Source: Niallia circulans NBRC 13626
GTDB taxonomy: Bacteria > Bacillota > Bacilli > Bacillales > Cytobacillaceae
Length of the DNA stretch: 64,000 bases
Assembly: GCF_001591585.1 (NCBI RefSeq)
Contig: NZ_BCVE01000004.1
Location: forward strand, 124,001-188,000
Direction: 5' to 3'
The notes beneath the pieces are model-generated. The model was not told where the DNA came from. It worked only from the letters and a program-made list of their open reading frames with translations, and did not search any database. Positions 10,488 to 18,408 of this stretch are shown in pieces. The stretch's first letter is position 1. Every line of letters begins with the position of its first letter. The position numbers were made by a program, and so were the translations under genes.

Positions 10488-11257
10488 TCTACAATCCCTT
10501 CTTTCACAACAATTTTTGTTCCGATTAATTCTTCGCCATCAAAAAACTGTTTTTTTCCTGATATAATCATAACACTATTTAATCCACTCTCCAGTGCTGC
10601 GATAGCAGAGGTAACCTTCGGAATCATGCCCCCATTAATCTGTCCAGTGTTGATGTAATGAGTGATTTCCTCTTGTGCCATTCTTGCTTGAAGTTCTCCA
10701 TCTATTAAAATTCCTGCTACATCTGTTACAAAAAGGCATTGTTCGGCATGTAAATACTTCGCAACTGCTGATGCTACATAATCTGCATTAATATTTAATT
10801 TTCTTCCGTCTTCTGTAATCCCTAATGGTGTTAGGACGGGAATCAAATTTTCCTCTAAAAGGGAGGAAATCAACCTGATATTAACTTCGGATACCTCCCC
10901 GACGAGTCCAAGCTTTTCTTCATCAATAAGAGAAGCTTTTATGCAATTATTATCTGTTCCATTAAGGCCAATCCCATTCAAGTCATGTTCTCTTAATAAC
11001 TGAACAAGCTTACGGTTTGTTTTGCCTGACAGGACCATCTCGACTATTTCTAACGCCTCTTTCGTCGTTTTACGGAGTCCATTATGAAAGGCAGCTTTCA
11101 CTTGAAAATAATCAAGCATTTCATTGATATCGGGACCGCCTCCATGGACGAAAACTAGTTGATAGCCTTTATTCTTTAACCTTTTTAAACTAGTAAAAAA
11201 TTCTGAAGTTAGTTGATCGATTACACTTCCGCCACATTTTATAACAATGGTTTTCAC
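10484..11257 (-). CDS. argB: Acetylglutamate kinase ArgB
   Basis: ArgB phosphorylates N-acetylglutamate. The 257-residue amino-acid-kinase fold shows the N-terminal ATP loop KCGGSVID (residues 7-14), the glycine-rich substrate loop VFVHGGGPDIN (about 34-44), LNINADYVASAVA, and the ATP-site GGMIPKVTSA near 207. It lacks the extra N-terminal helix of hexameric arginine-inhibited enzymes, so by family knowledge it should be the short dimeric type. That fits a cyclic pathway, where ArgJ recycles the acetyl group, though feedback inhibition cannot be read from sequence. The gap to argJ is 11 bases, with a GAGGTG ribosome site. Confidence 0.96.
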   Translation of the reverse strand: MKTIVIKCGGSVIDQLTSEFFTSLKRLKNKGYQLVFVHGGGPDINEMLDYFQVKAAFHNGLRKTTKEALEIVEMVLSGKTNRKLVQLLREHDLNGIGLNGTDNNCIKASLIDEEKLGLVGEVSEVNIRLISSLLEENLIPVLTPLGITEDGRKLNINADYVASAVAKYLHAEQCLFVTDVAGILIDGELQARMAQEEITHYINTGQINGGMIPKVTSAIAALESGLNSVMIISGKKQFFDGEELIGTKIVVKEGIVE

Positions 11258-11268
11258 TAGGTATCACC

Positions 11269-12504
11269 TCAAGTTCTGTAGCTGGCATTTATCTTGACAT
11301 AATCATAAGATAAATCGCAGCCCCAGGCTTTTCCTTCGCCTTTGCCATTATGCAAATCTACAAATATCTGAATAAAATCTTGGTTTAAATACTCGATTGC
11401 CGTTTGTTCTGAAAACGACTGTGGTTCACTTTCCTTAAGCATAAGGATATCGCCAATCGCTATGTCTACTCTTGATGGATTAACGGCTGTTTTTGTTTGA
11501 CCGATAGCGGTGATAATTCTTCCCCAGTTAGCATCTGATCCATAAATTGCAGTTTTCACTAAATTAGATCCTACTATTTGTTTAGCAATAACGCGTGCTT
11601 CTTCGTCATTATTGCTTCCTGAAACCTTTACTTCAATTAGCTTTGTTGCCCCTTCACCATCTTTAGCAATCTGTTTAGCCAGACTCTCACATGTTGTAGA
11701 TAAAAGCTCCAAAAAGACCGGATAATCAGGATGTTCTTCGGTAAGAGGTTCGTTTTTTGCCATGCCATTTGCCAGTACAAGGACTGTATCATTTGTAGAA
11801 GTATCTCCGTCTACTGTAATTTGATTAAAGGTAGTAGGAATCACCTTACTTAACGCAGCTTGAAGAACTTCCGATGGGATGGCTGCATCTGTCGTAATAA
11901 ATCCAAGCATTGTTGCCATATTAGGATGAATCATACCAGATCCCTTTGCTGTTCCTCCCATCGTAACAGTTACCCCCGCAATAGTTGCAGAAAAGCAGCA
12001 TTTTTTCATTACTGTATCAGTTGTCAAAATGGCTTCTTGAAATGCTTCTGCATTTTGTGGAGTGGAATGAAAGATTAATTGATTAATTCCTTCTTTTATT
12101 TTATCCATTTGCAGATATTCACCAATTACACCTGTTGAAGAAACTGCCACATATTCTTCCTTTATTTGAAGATAAGTTGCCATAATTTTTCTCATTTCGT
12201 AGGCATCCTTTAAGCCTTTTTCTCCTGTACAGGCATTTGCACAAGCACTATTTACGACAATTGCTTGAATTCGTTTTTCTTTGGCAATAGATTCCTGCGT
12301 TACTTTTAATGGTGCAGCTTGAAAGTGACTTGCTGTGTATACAGCGGCACAATTTGCTGGAACGGCACTTACTATTGCGCCAATATCTTTCTTGTTGTAC
12401 CGTAGTCCAGCATGAACACCTGCAGCTTTATAGCCAATTGGTGTTACTATACTCCCATCCTTTATTTCTTCTATATGGGATTGAATATTATTCATAATCT
12501 GCAC
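11269..12504 (-). CDS. argJ: Bifunctional ArgJ: ornithine acetyltransferase / N-acetylglutamate synthase
   Basis: ArgJ transfers acetyl from N-acetylornithine to glutamate, and bifunctional forms also use acetyl-CoA. The 411-residue precursor cleaves itself before a threonine that becomes the N-terminal nucleophile. The site is visible as GSGMIHPNMATMLGFITTDA (about residues 188-207), with cleavage expected between A and T in MATML. The start was set at GTG 12504: AAGGAGGA lies six bases before it, whereas the ATG at 12495 would be too far. ArgJ here, with no ArgA or ArgE seen, indicates the acetyl-recycling arginine pathway. Confidence 0.95.
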   Translation of the reverse strand: MQIMNNIQSHIEEIKDGSIVTPIGYKAAGVHAGLRYNKKDIGAIVSAVPANCAAVYTASHFQAAPLKVTQESIAKEKRIQAIVVNSACANACTGEKGLKDAYEMRKIMATYLQIKEEYVAVSSTGVIGEYLQMDKIKEGINQLIFHSTPQNAEAFQEAILTTDTVMKKCCFSATIAGVTVTMGGTAKGSGMIHPNMATMLGFITTDAAIPSEVLQAALSKVIPTTFNQITVDGDTSTNDTVLVLANGMAKNEPLTEEHPDYPVFLELLSTTCESLAKQIAKDGEGATKLIEVKVSGSNNDEEARVIAKQIVGSNLVKTAIYGSDANWGRIITAIGQTKTAVNPSRVDIAIGDILMLKESEPQSFSEQTAIEYLNQDFIQIFVDLHNGKGEGKAWGCDLSYDYVKINASYRT

Positions 12505-12516
12505 GTCGGCTCCTCC

Positions 12517-13551
12517 TTATGGGTAAAGCGGCAGAAACTGCAAACCAGCTGTTTCCTCATAGCCATTCATAATATTTGCGTTTTGAACGGCCTGACCCGC
12601 AGCCCCTTTCATTAAATTATCAATAACCGATACAATCGTTATCCTGCCAGTACGTTCATCCACATTTATTCCAATATCACAAAAATTAGAGCCTGTAACT
12701 TCTTTTATCGAAGGATAGGTATGAAGTGGTCTCACTCGTACAAAAGGACTGTTTGTATAAATTTCTGTATATAAACCATGGATTTGCTCATTTGTGACAC
12801 TTTTACTTAAAGTAGCATATATAGTTGCCATTATTCCTCTGCTTGCCGGCAAAAGATGGGTAGAAAAAGTAATAGCTTTCGACTCAGAATTCCAATCAGC
12901 TAACTGCTGCTCTATTTCTGGAATATGCTGATGTTCATTCACTTTATAAATTTTTAAATTTTCGCTCATCTCAGCATACATATTAGCCCTTGAAGGACTC
13001 CTTCCCGCTCCAGAAATACCAGATTTAGCATCCACTATAATACTATTTGGCAATATCATGTTTTCTTTTACTAGGGGTGCTAATCCTAAGAGCGTAGCAG
13101 TCGGATAACATCCCGGATTAGATATTCTCGTACTGGAAGCAATGTTTTCTTTATTCCATTCAGAAAGCCCATAAACAAAGCTATTAATAAGGTCTGTGGA
13201 AACAGGCTCCTTTTTATACCATTTCTGATAATCGTCTGTATTCCTTAAGCGAAGATCTCCAGATAAATCAACCATTTGAATCTCTTTATCTGCGAATTCT
13301 TGAACCAGCTTTCCAGATACACCTGTAGGAGTAGCAAAAAAAACAATATCGCATTCTTTTGCTATTTTTTCTGGATTAATTGGTTCTAGTTTGTTTTCCA
13401 TTATATTAAATAAATGAGGATATTCATTCCATACTGGGACTTCATCTCTTGTTGTATGTACAGACTTAATTGTGAATGAAGGATGACTATGCAAAATTCT
13501 GATTAATTCTGCACCACCATATCCTGTTGTACCGATTATAGATACTTTCAT
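12517..13551 (-). CDS. argC: N-acetyl-gamma-glutamyl-phosphate reductase ArgC
   Basis: ArgC reduces N-acetylglutamyl phosphate with NADPH. The 344-residue protein begins with the dinucleotide loop SIIGTTGYGGAELIRIL, has the catalytic cysteine in SNPGCYPTATLLGLAP (about residue 147) and HQHIPEIEQQL with the catalytic histidine. It is the promoter-proximal gene of the argCJBD-carAB-argF operon. AAAGGAGGAAG lies just upstream of the ATG at 13551. A sigma-A promoter (13623-13651) and two AhrC-like boxes precede it, so arginine repression of the whole operon is expected. Confidence 0.97.
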   Translation of the reverse strand: MKVSIIGTTGYGGAELIRILHSHPSFTIKSVHTTRDEVPVWNEYPHLFNIMENKLEPINPEKIAKECDIVFFATPTGVSGKLVQEFADKEIQMVDLSGDLRLRNTDDYQKWYKKEPVSTDLINSFVYGLSEWNKENIASSTRISNPGCYPTATLLGLAPLVKENMILPNSIIVDAKSGISGAGRSPSRANMYAEMSENLKIYKVNEHQHIPEIEQQLADWNSESKAITFSTHLLPASRGIMATIYATLSKSVTNEQIHGLYTEIYTNSPFVRVRPLHTYPSIKEVTGSNFCDIGINVDERTGRITIVSVIDNLMKGAAGQAVQNANIMNGYEETAGLQFLPLYP

Positions 13552-13574
13552 AACTTCCTCCTTTCGACTATAAA

Positions 13575-13588
13575 TGTATATTTAATCA
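13575..13588 (-). promoter_or_regulatory. Candidate AhrC/ArgR box in the argC leader
   Basis: On the minus strand TGATTAAATATACA matches 12 of 14 positions of the ARG-box pattern TGAATWWWWATTCA. It lies between the predicted transcription start and argC. A second box with the same score lies in the promoter at 13637-13650. Confidence 0.45.
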
Positions 13589-13622
13589 TTTTTATTTATA
13601 TTTATTAATCTAAGATTCTCTT

Positions 13623-13651
13623 ATTATAAAAACTACTGCATATAAAATCAA
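13623..13651 (-). promoter_or_regulatory. Sigma-A promoter of the arginine operon, overlapped by an ARG-box-like site
   Basis: On the minus strand TTGATT (13651-13646) and TATAAT (13628-13623) are 17 bases apart. TGATTTTATATGCA (13650-13637) inside it matches 12 of 14 ARG-box positions, so bound AhrC would cover the -35 and spacer. The leader to argC is about 65 bases. Confidence 0.6.
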
Positions 13652-14101
13652 CACTTTTTCATAAAAGTGATATTTTTCTTATTTTTCTGATAATTAATAA
13701 GGTATATGGGGATAATATTTTCCATGATTGGTGAAGAATAATTAAGAAACAAAGCGGATTTGAATTAGACAAAAATATTAACATCAGAAATTGCAAATTT
13801 ATTTAGCTTGCATACATGCCATTTTATAAAGCAATTTATCAAAAACAAAGCAGCCAAAATACACTTAGACTCCTATGTAAGCTTTTAGAGACATTCTAGT
13901 CTTCGAAAATACTCGAGTGACTACCGAAAGGAAAGTGTATTCAGACTGCTAGCACTAAACAGCAAACTTTATAAAAAACATGCTAATCAAAAATTCATCT
14001 CTCATTTTCTTCCTAAAATTACGTCAATAGAAATTCATTTAACAACATCATCATATGAGGGTTTTATCTCGTGGTGTCAGAAATTTTCACAAAATGCTTA
14101 T
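13652..14101. other. 450-base gap between the arg and lut operons
   Basis: No convincing gene on either strand; the longest ATG frame is 27 codons (plus strand, from about 13817) without a ribosome site. It contains the inverted pair described at 13858-13941. No strong terminator for lutC was found. Confidence 0.5.
13858..13941. repeat. 84-base imperfect repeat-like element
   Basis: AATACACTT (13858-13866) and its complement AAGTGTATT (13933-13941) bound a segment containing GACTCCT, TAGAGACATT and ACCGAAAGGAAAG. The layout resembles a decayed member of dispersed hairpin repeats seen in many Bacillaceae genomes (recalled GACTCCTGCGGG type). This is a weak resemblance and has not been tested by search. 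Confidence 0.3.
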
Positions 14102-14818
14102 CTATAGATCTTCTACCACAATATAGGCAGCTTTTACAGGGCCATGGACACCAACCACTAAATCCATTTCAATATCTGCCGAGTTACTTGGCCCTGTAAT
14201 ATAATTAATACAAGACGGGAGTACTTCTCCGTTTTGTACTTTTTCCCGTAAAACTTTTGCTGCTTGAGTCATTCTTGGCACAATTGTACTTTTTGGAACG
14301 ATTACAATACTATTTATAGGTAAAAAACTGACTGTTCTGCCACGATCTTTTCCACTATACACAACAACTGTACCTGATTCCGCTAACGTAAGTTCACTTA
14401 TGGTAATCCCTATATTCGCCTGTTCTGCTTTGGAAATATTTTCTTTTCCTAAAGAGGCATCCCATTCAAATACATCGATATTTTCATCAGGCAGTTTCTC
14501 TTTAAATAGTGATTCTAATCCATATTGCTGATAACGTGGATCCTTCCAAGTAACAACCTTTCCTCCGCCAAACTCTTTTATTAAATGATGAAGTGTATGC
14601 TTCAATTCCTTTTGTGAAGTAATGACTAAATCTGTATGAATAAGTGTGCATTGGGATTTTAATACTTCAACTAACTCATCCTTTGTCGCATCTTTAAGCA
14701 CTTCTTCTTGTGGGTAATAATTCCATTTCGGCCTTTCAAGTTTTGTTTTTCTTTGTCTGCCTAATCTCGAGGCAATGGTTTCAAGAAAAGCATCTCTATT
14801 GTGAATTGTTCCTGTCAT
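14102..14818 (-). CDS. lutC: L-lactate oxidation protein LutC
   Basis: A 238-residue LUD-domain protein, the third part of the LutABC iron-sulfur complex that oxidises L-lactate to pyruvate. It carries GITISELTLAESGTVVVYSG (about 141-160) and ends INYITGPSNSADIEMDLVVG plus VHGPVKAAYIVVEDL, both typical of LutC/YkgG. The start at 14818 was chosen over the longer frame to 14854: its ATG overlaps the lutB stop (TAATG), and AAGGGGGAAGG lies upstream. The longer version would run back into lutB. Confidence 0.93.
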   Translation of the reverse strand: MTGTIHNRDAFLETIASRLGRQRKTKLERPKWNYYPQEEVLKDATKDELVEVLKSQCTLIHTDLVITSQKELKHTLHHLIKEFGGGKVVTWKDPRYQQYGLESLFKEKLPDENIDVFEWDASLGKENISKAEQANIGITISELTLAESGTVVVYSGKDRGRTVSFLPINSIVIVPKSTIVPRMTQAAKVLREKVQNGEVLPSCINYITGPSNSADIEMDLVVGVHGPVKAAYIVVEDL

Positions 14819-16245
14819 TATTGTCCTTCCCCCTTCTCTCGATTCTTGAACCAATCACGAAATCTCTCTTTATTTGGGGCAGGAAGATCACGAATATCTG
14901 TCCATTCTTTTAACATTCCGATCCCTTTTGTAATTTTGTCTCCTTTTACTAATGGTTTCGTCACAGCTGGTGCTATTTTCGAGCCTATATTATACAGCTT
15001 TGGCGAAGAAGCACCGATGCCAAATGCTTTGAATATCATTTTTTCAGAAATGGGGGCTTTCCCTTCCTTTTCCACAATTACTTGTCGATGCTTATGGAGC
15101 AGCTCATGAAGCGGAATTTTAACTGGGCATGCATCTGTACATGCTGCACAAAGAGTAGAAGCATAGGGAAGCTCTTTATATTCTTCGTATCCGCCTAACA
15201 GTGGAGAAAGTACTGCTCCAATTGGTCCAGAGTAAATAGAGCCATAGGAATGTCCACCAACCTGTCTATATACAGGGCAAACATTTACACAGGCTGCACA
15301 GCGAATACATTGGAGAACAGATTGAAACTCTCCACCTAAAATATCTGAACGTCCATTATCTACAATCACTAGATGAAAGTCCTCTGGTCCGTCCACATCC
15401 CCAGCTTCTTTTGGACCCGTTAATGTTGTTACATAACTTGTAAGCTTTTGGCCAACGGCACTTCTTGTCAACATTCCCACTAATACTTCCATTTCATTAA
15501 AAGTGGGAACAATGCGCTCCATTCCCATTACGACAACTTGTGTTTTTGGAAGAGCTGCAACTAAATCGGCATTACCTTCATTTGTTACGAGTGTAATCGA
15601 ACCTGTTTCTGCTACAGCAAAATTACAGCCTGTAATTCCCATATCTGCAGTTAAATATTCATTTCGAAGTACTTGTCTTGCATGCCATGCTAATTCTTCT
15701 GGTTTTTCTGTATTTGTATAGTTTAATTTTTTTGTGAATACATCCCGGATTTGTTCTTTATTTTTATGCAATGCCGGAACAACAATATGAGATGGAGGAT
15801 CATGGTCATCTACTTGCAGAATATATTCCCCTAAATCGGTTTCAATTACTTCACACCCTGCCTCTTCTAACTTTTGATTTAACGAAATTTCCTCTGTTAC
15901 CATTGACTTTGCTTTTACTACTTTTTTCACGTTTTTATCTATTGCCACTTGTTCAATATAGGCACTTGCCTCTGCTGCAGTTTTTGCAAAATAGACATGA
16001 CCGCCACGTTTTGCCACCTGTTCGCTTAATTCATATAAATAATAATCCAGATTTTCTAAAACATGCTGGCGAATTTCTTCCCCGTGCGAACGCCATTCCT
16101 CCCAGTTTCCCATCGCCTCTGTCACATTATTTTTTCTCGTTTGAATCGTTTGCTGTGCTTTGGAGACAGCCCCACGCATAAAGTCATTTTCTAGTTCTGT
16201 CGACACTCTATCTTTAAATTTTTGTGAACTTGTTTTCATCGACAT
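14818..16245 (-). CDS. lutB: L-lactate oxidation iron-sulfur protein LutB
   Basis: A 475-residue cytosolic subunit with an N-terminal LUD domain (about 60-290) holding [20 protein letters not shown], then a ferredoxin-like domain with two 4Fe-4S motifs. The first is [20 protein letters not shown] (about 313-332); the second is [20 protein letters not shown] (about 365). Both cysteine sets are complete. It would pass electrons between LutA and LutC in lactate oxidation. It follows lutA by 18 bases; the ribosome site is GAGGGGATG. B. subtilis LutB is the same size. Confidence 0.95.
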   Translation of the reverse strand: MSMKTSSQKFKDRVSTELENDFMRGAVSKAQQTIQTRKNNVTEAMGNWEEWRSHGEEIRQHVLENLDYYLYELSEQVAKRGGHVYFAKTAAEASAYIEQVAIDKNVKKVVKAKSMVTEEISLNQKLEEAGCEVIETDLGEYILQVDDHDPPSHIVVPALHKNKEQIRDVFTKKLNYTNTEKPEELAWHARQVLRNEYLTADMGITGCNFAVAETGSITLVTNEGNADLVAALPKTQVVVMGMERIVPTFNEMEVLVGMLTRSAVGQKLTSYVTTLTGPKEAGDVDGPEDFHLVIVDNGRSDILGGEFQSVLQCIRCAACVNVCPVYRQVGGHSYGSIYSGPIGAVLSPLLGGYEEYKELPYASTLCAACTDACPVKIPLHELLHKHRQVIVEKEGKAPISEKMIFKAFGIGASSPKLYNIGSKIAPAVTKPLVKGDKITKGIGMLKEWTDIRDLPAPNKERFRDWFKNREKGEGQ

Positions 16246-16263
16246 AGCTTATCATCCCCTCTG

Positions 16264-16983
16264 TTATGCTCGACTATTTAAAATTTCTGCTATATGTAAT
16301 GCTTTAATTGGTTTACCCTTTCGATCAATTCTTCCCCCAATATTCATCAAGCAGCCTGCATCTGCACTAACTACATACTCGGCATTCGTTGATTCTACAC
16401 AGGCTACTTTTTCGTCCACCATCTGCTCAGATATTTGCCCCATTTTCACAGAAAAAGTTCCTCCAAAACCACAGCAATTTTCCTTTAATGGTAATTCCGT
16501 ATACTCTACTCCTTTCACATTTTTTAATAGCTTAATAGGAGCCTCTTTAACCCCTAGTAATCTCGTCATATGACAGGATGTATGGTAGGTAACCTTCCCC
16601 TTGAAAGTTGCACCTACATCTTCTACTTTTAAGACATCTACAATAAACTGTGTTAGTTCAAAAGTTTTAGCGGCAAGTTCTTTTGCAATCGGCTCCCATA
16701 CTGGATCCCCTTTAAAAATATGCTGATACTCATGGAACATATAGGCACAAGAACCAGAGGGGCAGACAATATACTCTGCATCTTGGAAGGATTTCATCAT
16801 TGTTTTCATCACTTCCTTTGTTTCCTTTACATACCCACTATTATAAGATGGCTGCCCACAGCATATTTGTGTCGTAGGAAAATCGATTTCACATCCCAGT
16901 CTTTCTAACAGTTCAACCGTTGCTTTCCCCACATCACTTTGAAACATATCAACTAGACATGTAGCAAATAATGTCACTTTCAT
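16264..16983 (-). CDS. lutA: L-lactate oxidation protein LutA
   Basis: A 239-residue protein made of two cysteine-rich CCG domains, as in heterodisulfide reductase subunit B and glycolate oxidase GlcF. Visible motifs are [12 protein letters not shown] (about 42-53), [23 protein letters not shown] (about 131) and [14 protein letters not shown] (about 165). It probably binds a non-cubane iron-sulfur cluster and works with LutB and LutC. It is the first gene of lutABC. The upstream region holds a palindrome at 17049-17061 that also occurs before lutP, which links lactate oxidation and uptake under LutR. Confidence 0.95.
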   Translation of the reverse strand: MKVTLFATCLVDMFQSDVGKATVELLERLGCEIDFPTTQICCGQPSYNSGYVKETKEVMKTMMKSFQDAEYIVCPSGSCAYMFHEYQHIFKGDPVWEPIAKELAAKTFELTQFIVDVLKVEDVGATFKGKVTYHTSCHMTRLLGVKEAPIKLLKNVKGVEYTELPLKENCCGFGGTFSVKMGQISEQMVDEKVACVESTNAEYVVSADAGCLMNIGGRIDRKGKPIKALHIAEILNSRA

Positions 16984-17048
16984 CCTAAATATCCCCCTTT
17001 TTAAGAATAAATGTACTATCCATTTGATGTTTATATTCCTATGAACAG

Positions 17049-17061
17049 GTCATCAGATGAC
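17049..17061 (-). promoter_or_regulatory. Candidate LutR operator before lutABC
   Basis: GTCATCAGATGAC is a 13-bp palindrome around a central base. Read toward lutA, CGAGTCATCTGATGACCT matches the 18 bases read toward lutP at 18288, apart from the central base. LutR is a FadR-subfamily GntR protein, which binds short palindromes of this sort. Confidence 0.75.
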
Positions 17062-17132
17062 TCGTTTACAATAAGACTGACTCACGATAAATAGATAAAA
17101 AGAGTTACATACTTCCCCCCTATTGATTTTGC

Positions 17133-17262
17133 TTATTTAGACTACTTCCCAAAAATTAGTAGATTTTAGAAAAATGAATTAGTTGGAAGGTTAGAACAAC
17201 CAGAACACAAGCATACTCAGCTGGGATTAGTGAGACATTTGAGATTATGTATGTCTAAATAA
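17133..17262. repeat. 10-bp inverted pair bounding 130 bases
   Basis: TTATTTAGAC (17133-17142) and GTCTAAATAA (17253-17262) are exact complements. The interior codes for nothing visible. It could be a small decayed element or chance in AT-rich DNA. Confidence 0.25.
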
Positions 17263-17416
17263 ACAGCGGTTTATACCAAGTCCTATATATTTTATGTTCC
17301 ATCCTCATTACAGTAATTTTAAATAAATATTTCCATGAAGCGTTTTCATTAATATAGACTTTGTCGCTAAAATTTGCAAGAATAAAAAATGCAAATATCA
17401 ATTTTCCAATAGCGGA

Positions 17417-18154
17417 TCATACCTTCTGTTCTTTTTCAGCAAAATACTTTTGAAGCACTGCTTCTACCTTTTGTAAATGATAAAGCATCGCCTCACTCGC
17501 TTTTTCCGCGTTTCTTTCTAAAATAGACTCATAAATAGTAAGATGTTCCTCATAAAGTCGTTCCGTTGTTGTTTGTTTAGAAAACAGCCATAAACGTCTT
17601 GTTTCTTTCATTGCTTCCTGCATAATATCCGAAACGTTGAGCAATAAATTTACCAGCAAAGGATTTTGTGAAGCTGCTGCTACGCCTAAATGGAAGTTTA
17701 AATCTGACTTTTCACCTAATTCTTCTACTCCATTTGCCTGTTTCATTTCTTCTAGCGCCTGTTTCATTTTTTGCAAATCTTCGTTTGTACGTTTATTCGC
17801 TGCTGCAGCTGCTGCAGCTGCAGCACCTACCTCCATAATCCTTCTTACTTCAAGGAGGTGATTTAGATCTTTTTCCTTCATCAAAATTGCTGTAGGAAAA
17901 GAAAAAGAAATTTGATCGGCTTCAAACCTTTTCACATAAGTACCTTCCCCTTGCTTCATTTCAATTAAACCTTTAGCTTTTAATGCGGAAAGTGCTTCCC
18001 TAACGGCTGAACGGCTTACTTGGAAGTTTTCGGCAAGCTGCTGTACAGATGCCAACTTTTCTCCAGGCTTTAAAGCTCCTGAGCGAATTCCTTCATGCAA
18101 GGCTTCTGCAATTTCTTCATAAATTTTTTTTGGGCGGATCTGCTTAAATTCCAT
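17417..18154 (-). CDS. lutR: GntR/FadR-family lactate regulator LutR
   Basis: A 245-residue repressor. The N-terminal winged helix has LAENFQVSRSAVREALSALK (about 40-59) and GTYVKRF. The C-terminal FCD domain contains RRIMEVG, SDLNFHLGVAAAS (metal/ligand Asp and His) and EEHLTIYESI. It starts at 18154 with GGAGGT upstream. Between VG and NKRTNEDL (about residue 112) lies a run of nine alanines, encoded by a GCA/GCT microsatellite, where relatives have a mixed helix. It should sense L-lactate and release the operators before lutA and lutP. It is transcribed away from lutP, with the control region between them. Confidence 0.88.
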   Translation of the reverse strand: MEFKQIRPKKIYEEIAEALHEGIRSGALKPGEKLASVQQLAENFQVSRSAVREALSALKAKGLIEMKQGEGTYVKRFEADQISFSFPTAILMKEKDLNHLLEVRRIMEVGAAAAAAAAANKRTNEDLQKMKQALEEMKQANGVEELGEKSDLNFHLGVAAASQNPLLVNLLLNVSDIMQEAMKETRRLWLFSKQTTTERLYEEHLTIYESILERNAEKASEAMLYHLQKVEAVLQKYFAEKEQKV

Positions 18155-18249
18155 CGTTCTACCTCCAACGCGTTCATCCTTTTTATTGTTATTATACTGC
18201 TAAAAGTTACATTTTGCATAAAAAAAGACATAATATTGTCAATTTTATG

Positions 18250-18278
18250 TTGTTTTTTAAAAACTCTCATTTTATAAT
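18250..18278 (+). promoter_or_regulatory. Sigma-A promoter of lutP
   Basis: TTGTTT (18250-18255) and TATAAT (18273-18278) are 17 bases apart. The LutR-type palindrome begins 11 bases after the -10, overlapping the expected start of transcription. Confidence 0.65.
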
Positions 18279-18289
18279 AGGTTCATCGA

Positions 18290-18302
18290 GTCATCAGATG
18301 AC
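18290..18302 (+). promoter_or_regulatory. Candidate LutR operator before lutP
   Basis: GTCATCAGATGAC is identical to the site before lutA. Its position just after the -10 fits repression by blocking initiation. Confidence 0.78.
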
Positions 18303-18324
18303 CTAATATTTTACAATTTATTTA

Positions 18325-18338
18325 TGATAACGATTACT
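18325..18338 (+). promoter_or_regulatory. Possible CcpA (cre) site before lutP
   Basis: TGATAACGATTACT fits the cre pattern TGWNANCGNTNWCA at all but the last base. Its place in the lutP leader would fit catabolite repression as a roadblock. A single-motif prediction. Confidence 0.4.
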
Positions 18339-18408
18339 TCATCTGATAATTTAGATCAAACATTCATTAGAAAGAAATCGTAAGTAGAAAATTAAGGGGG
18401 CTGAAATA

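Larger units (their letters stand above)
16984..17416. other. Gap between lutA and lutR with the lutABC control region
   Basis: No gene was seen on either strand. The lutA-proximal part holds the LutR-type palindrome (17049-17061); no clear -35/-10 pair was found beside it. The rest holds only an inverted pair at 17133-17262. Confidence 0.5.

Noticed and set aside
15771-16181. 136-codon plus-strand frame
   Set aside because: Antisense to lutB; no supporting features.
17637-17861. 74-codon alanine-rich frame on the plus strand
   Set aside because: Antisense to lutR; it arises from the GCA/GCT repeat and has no ribosome site.
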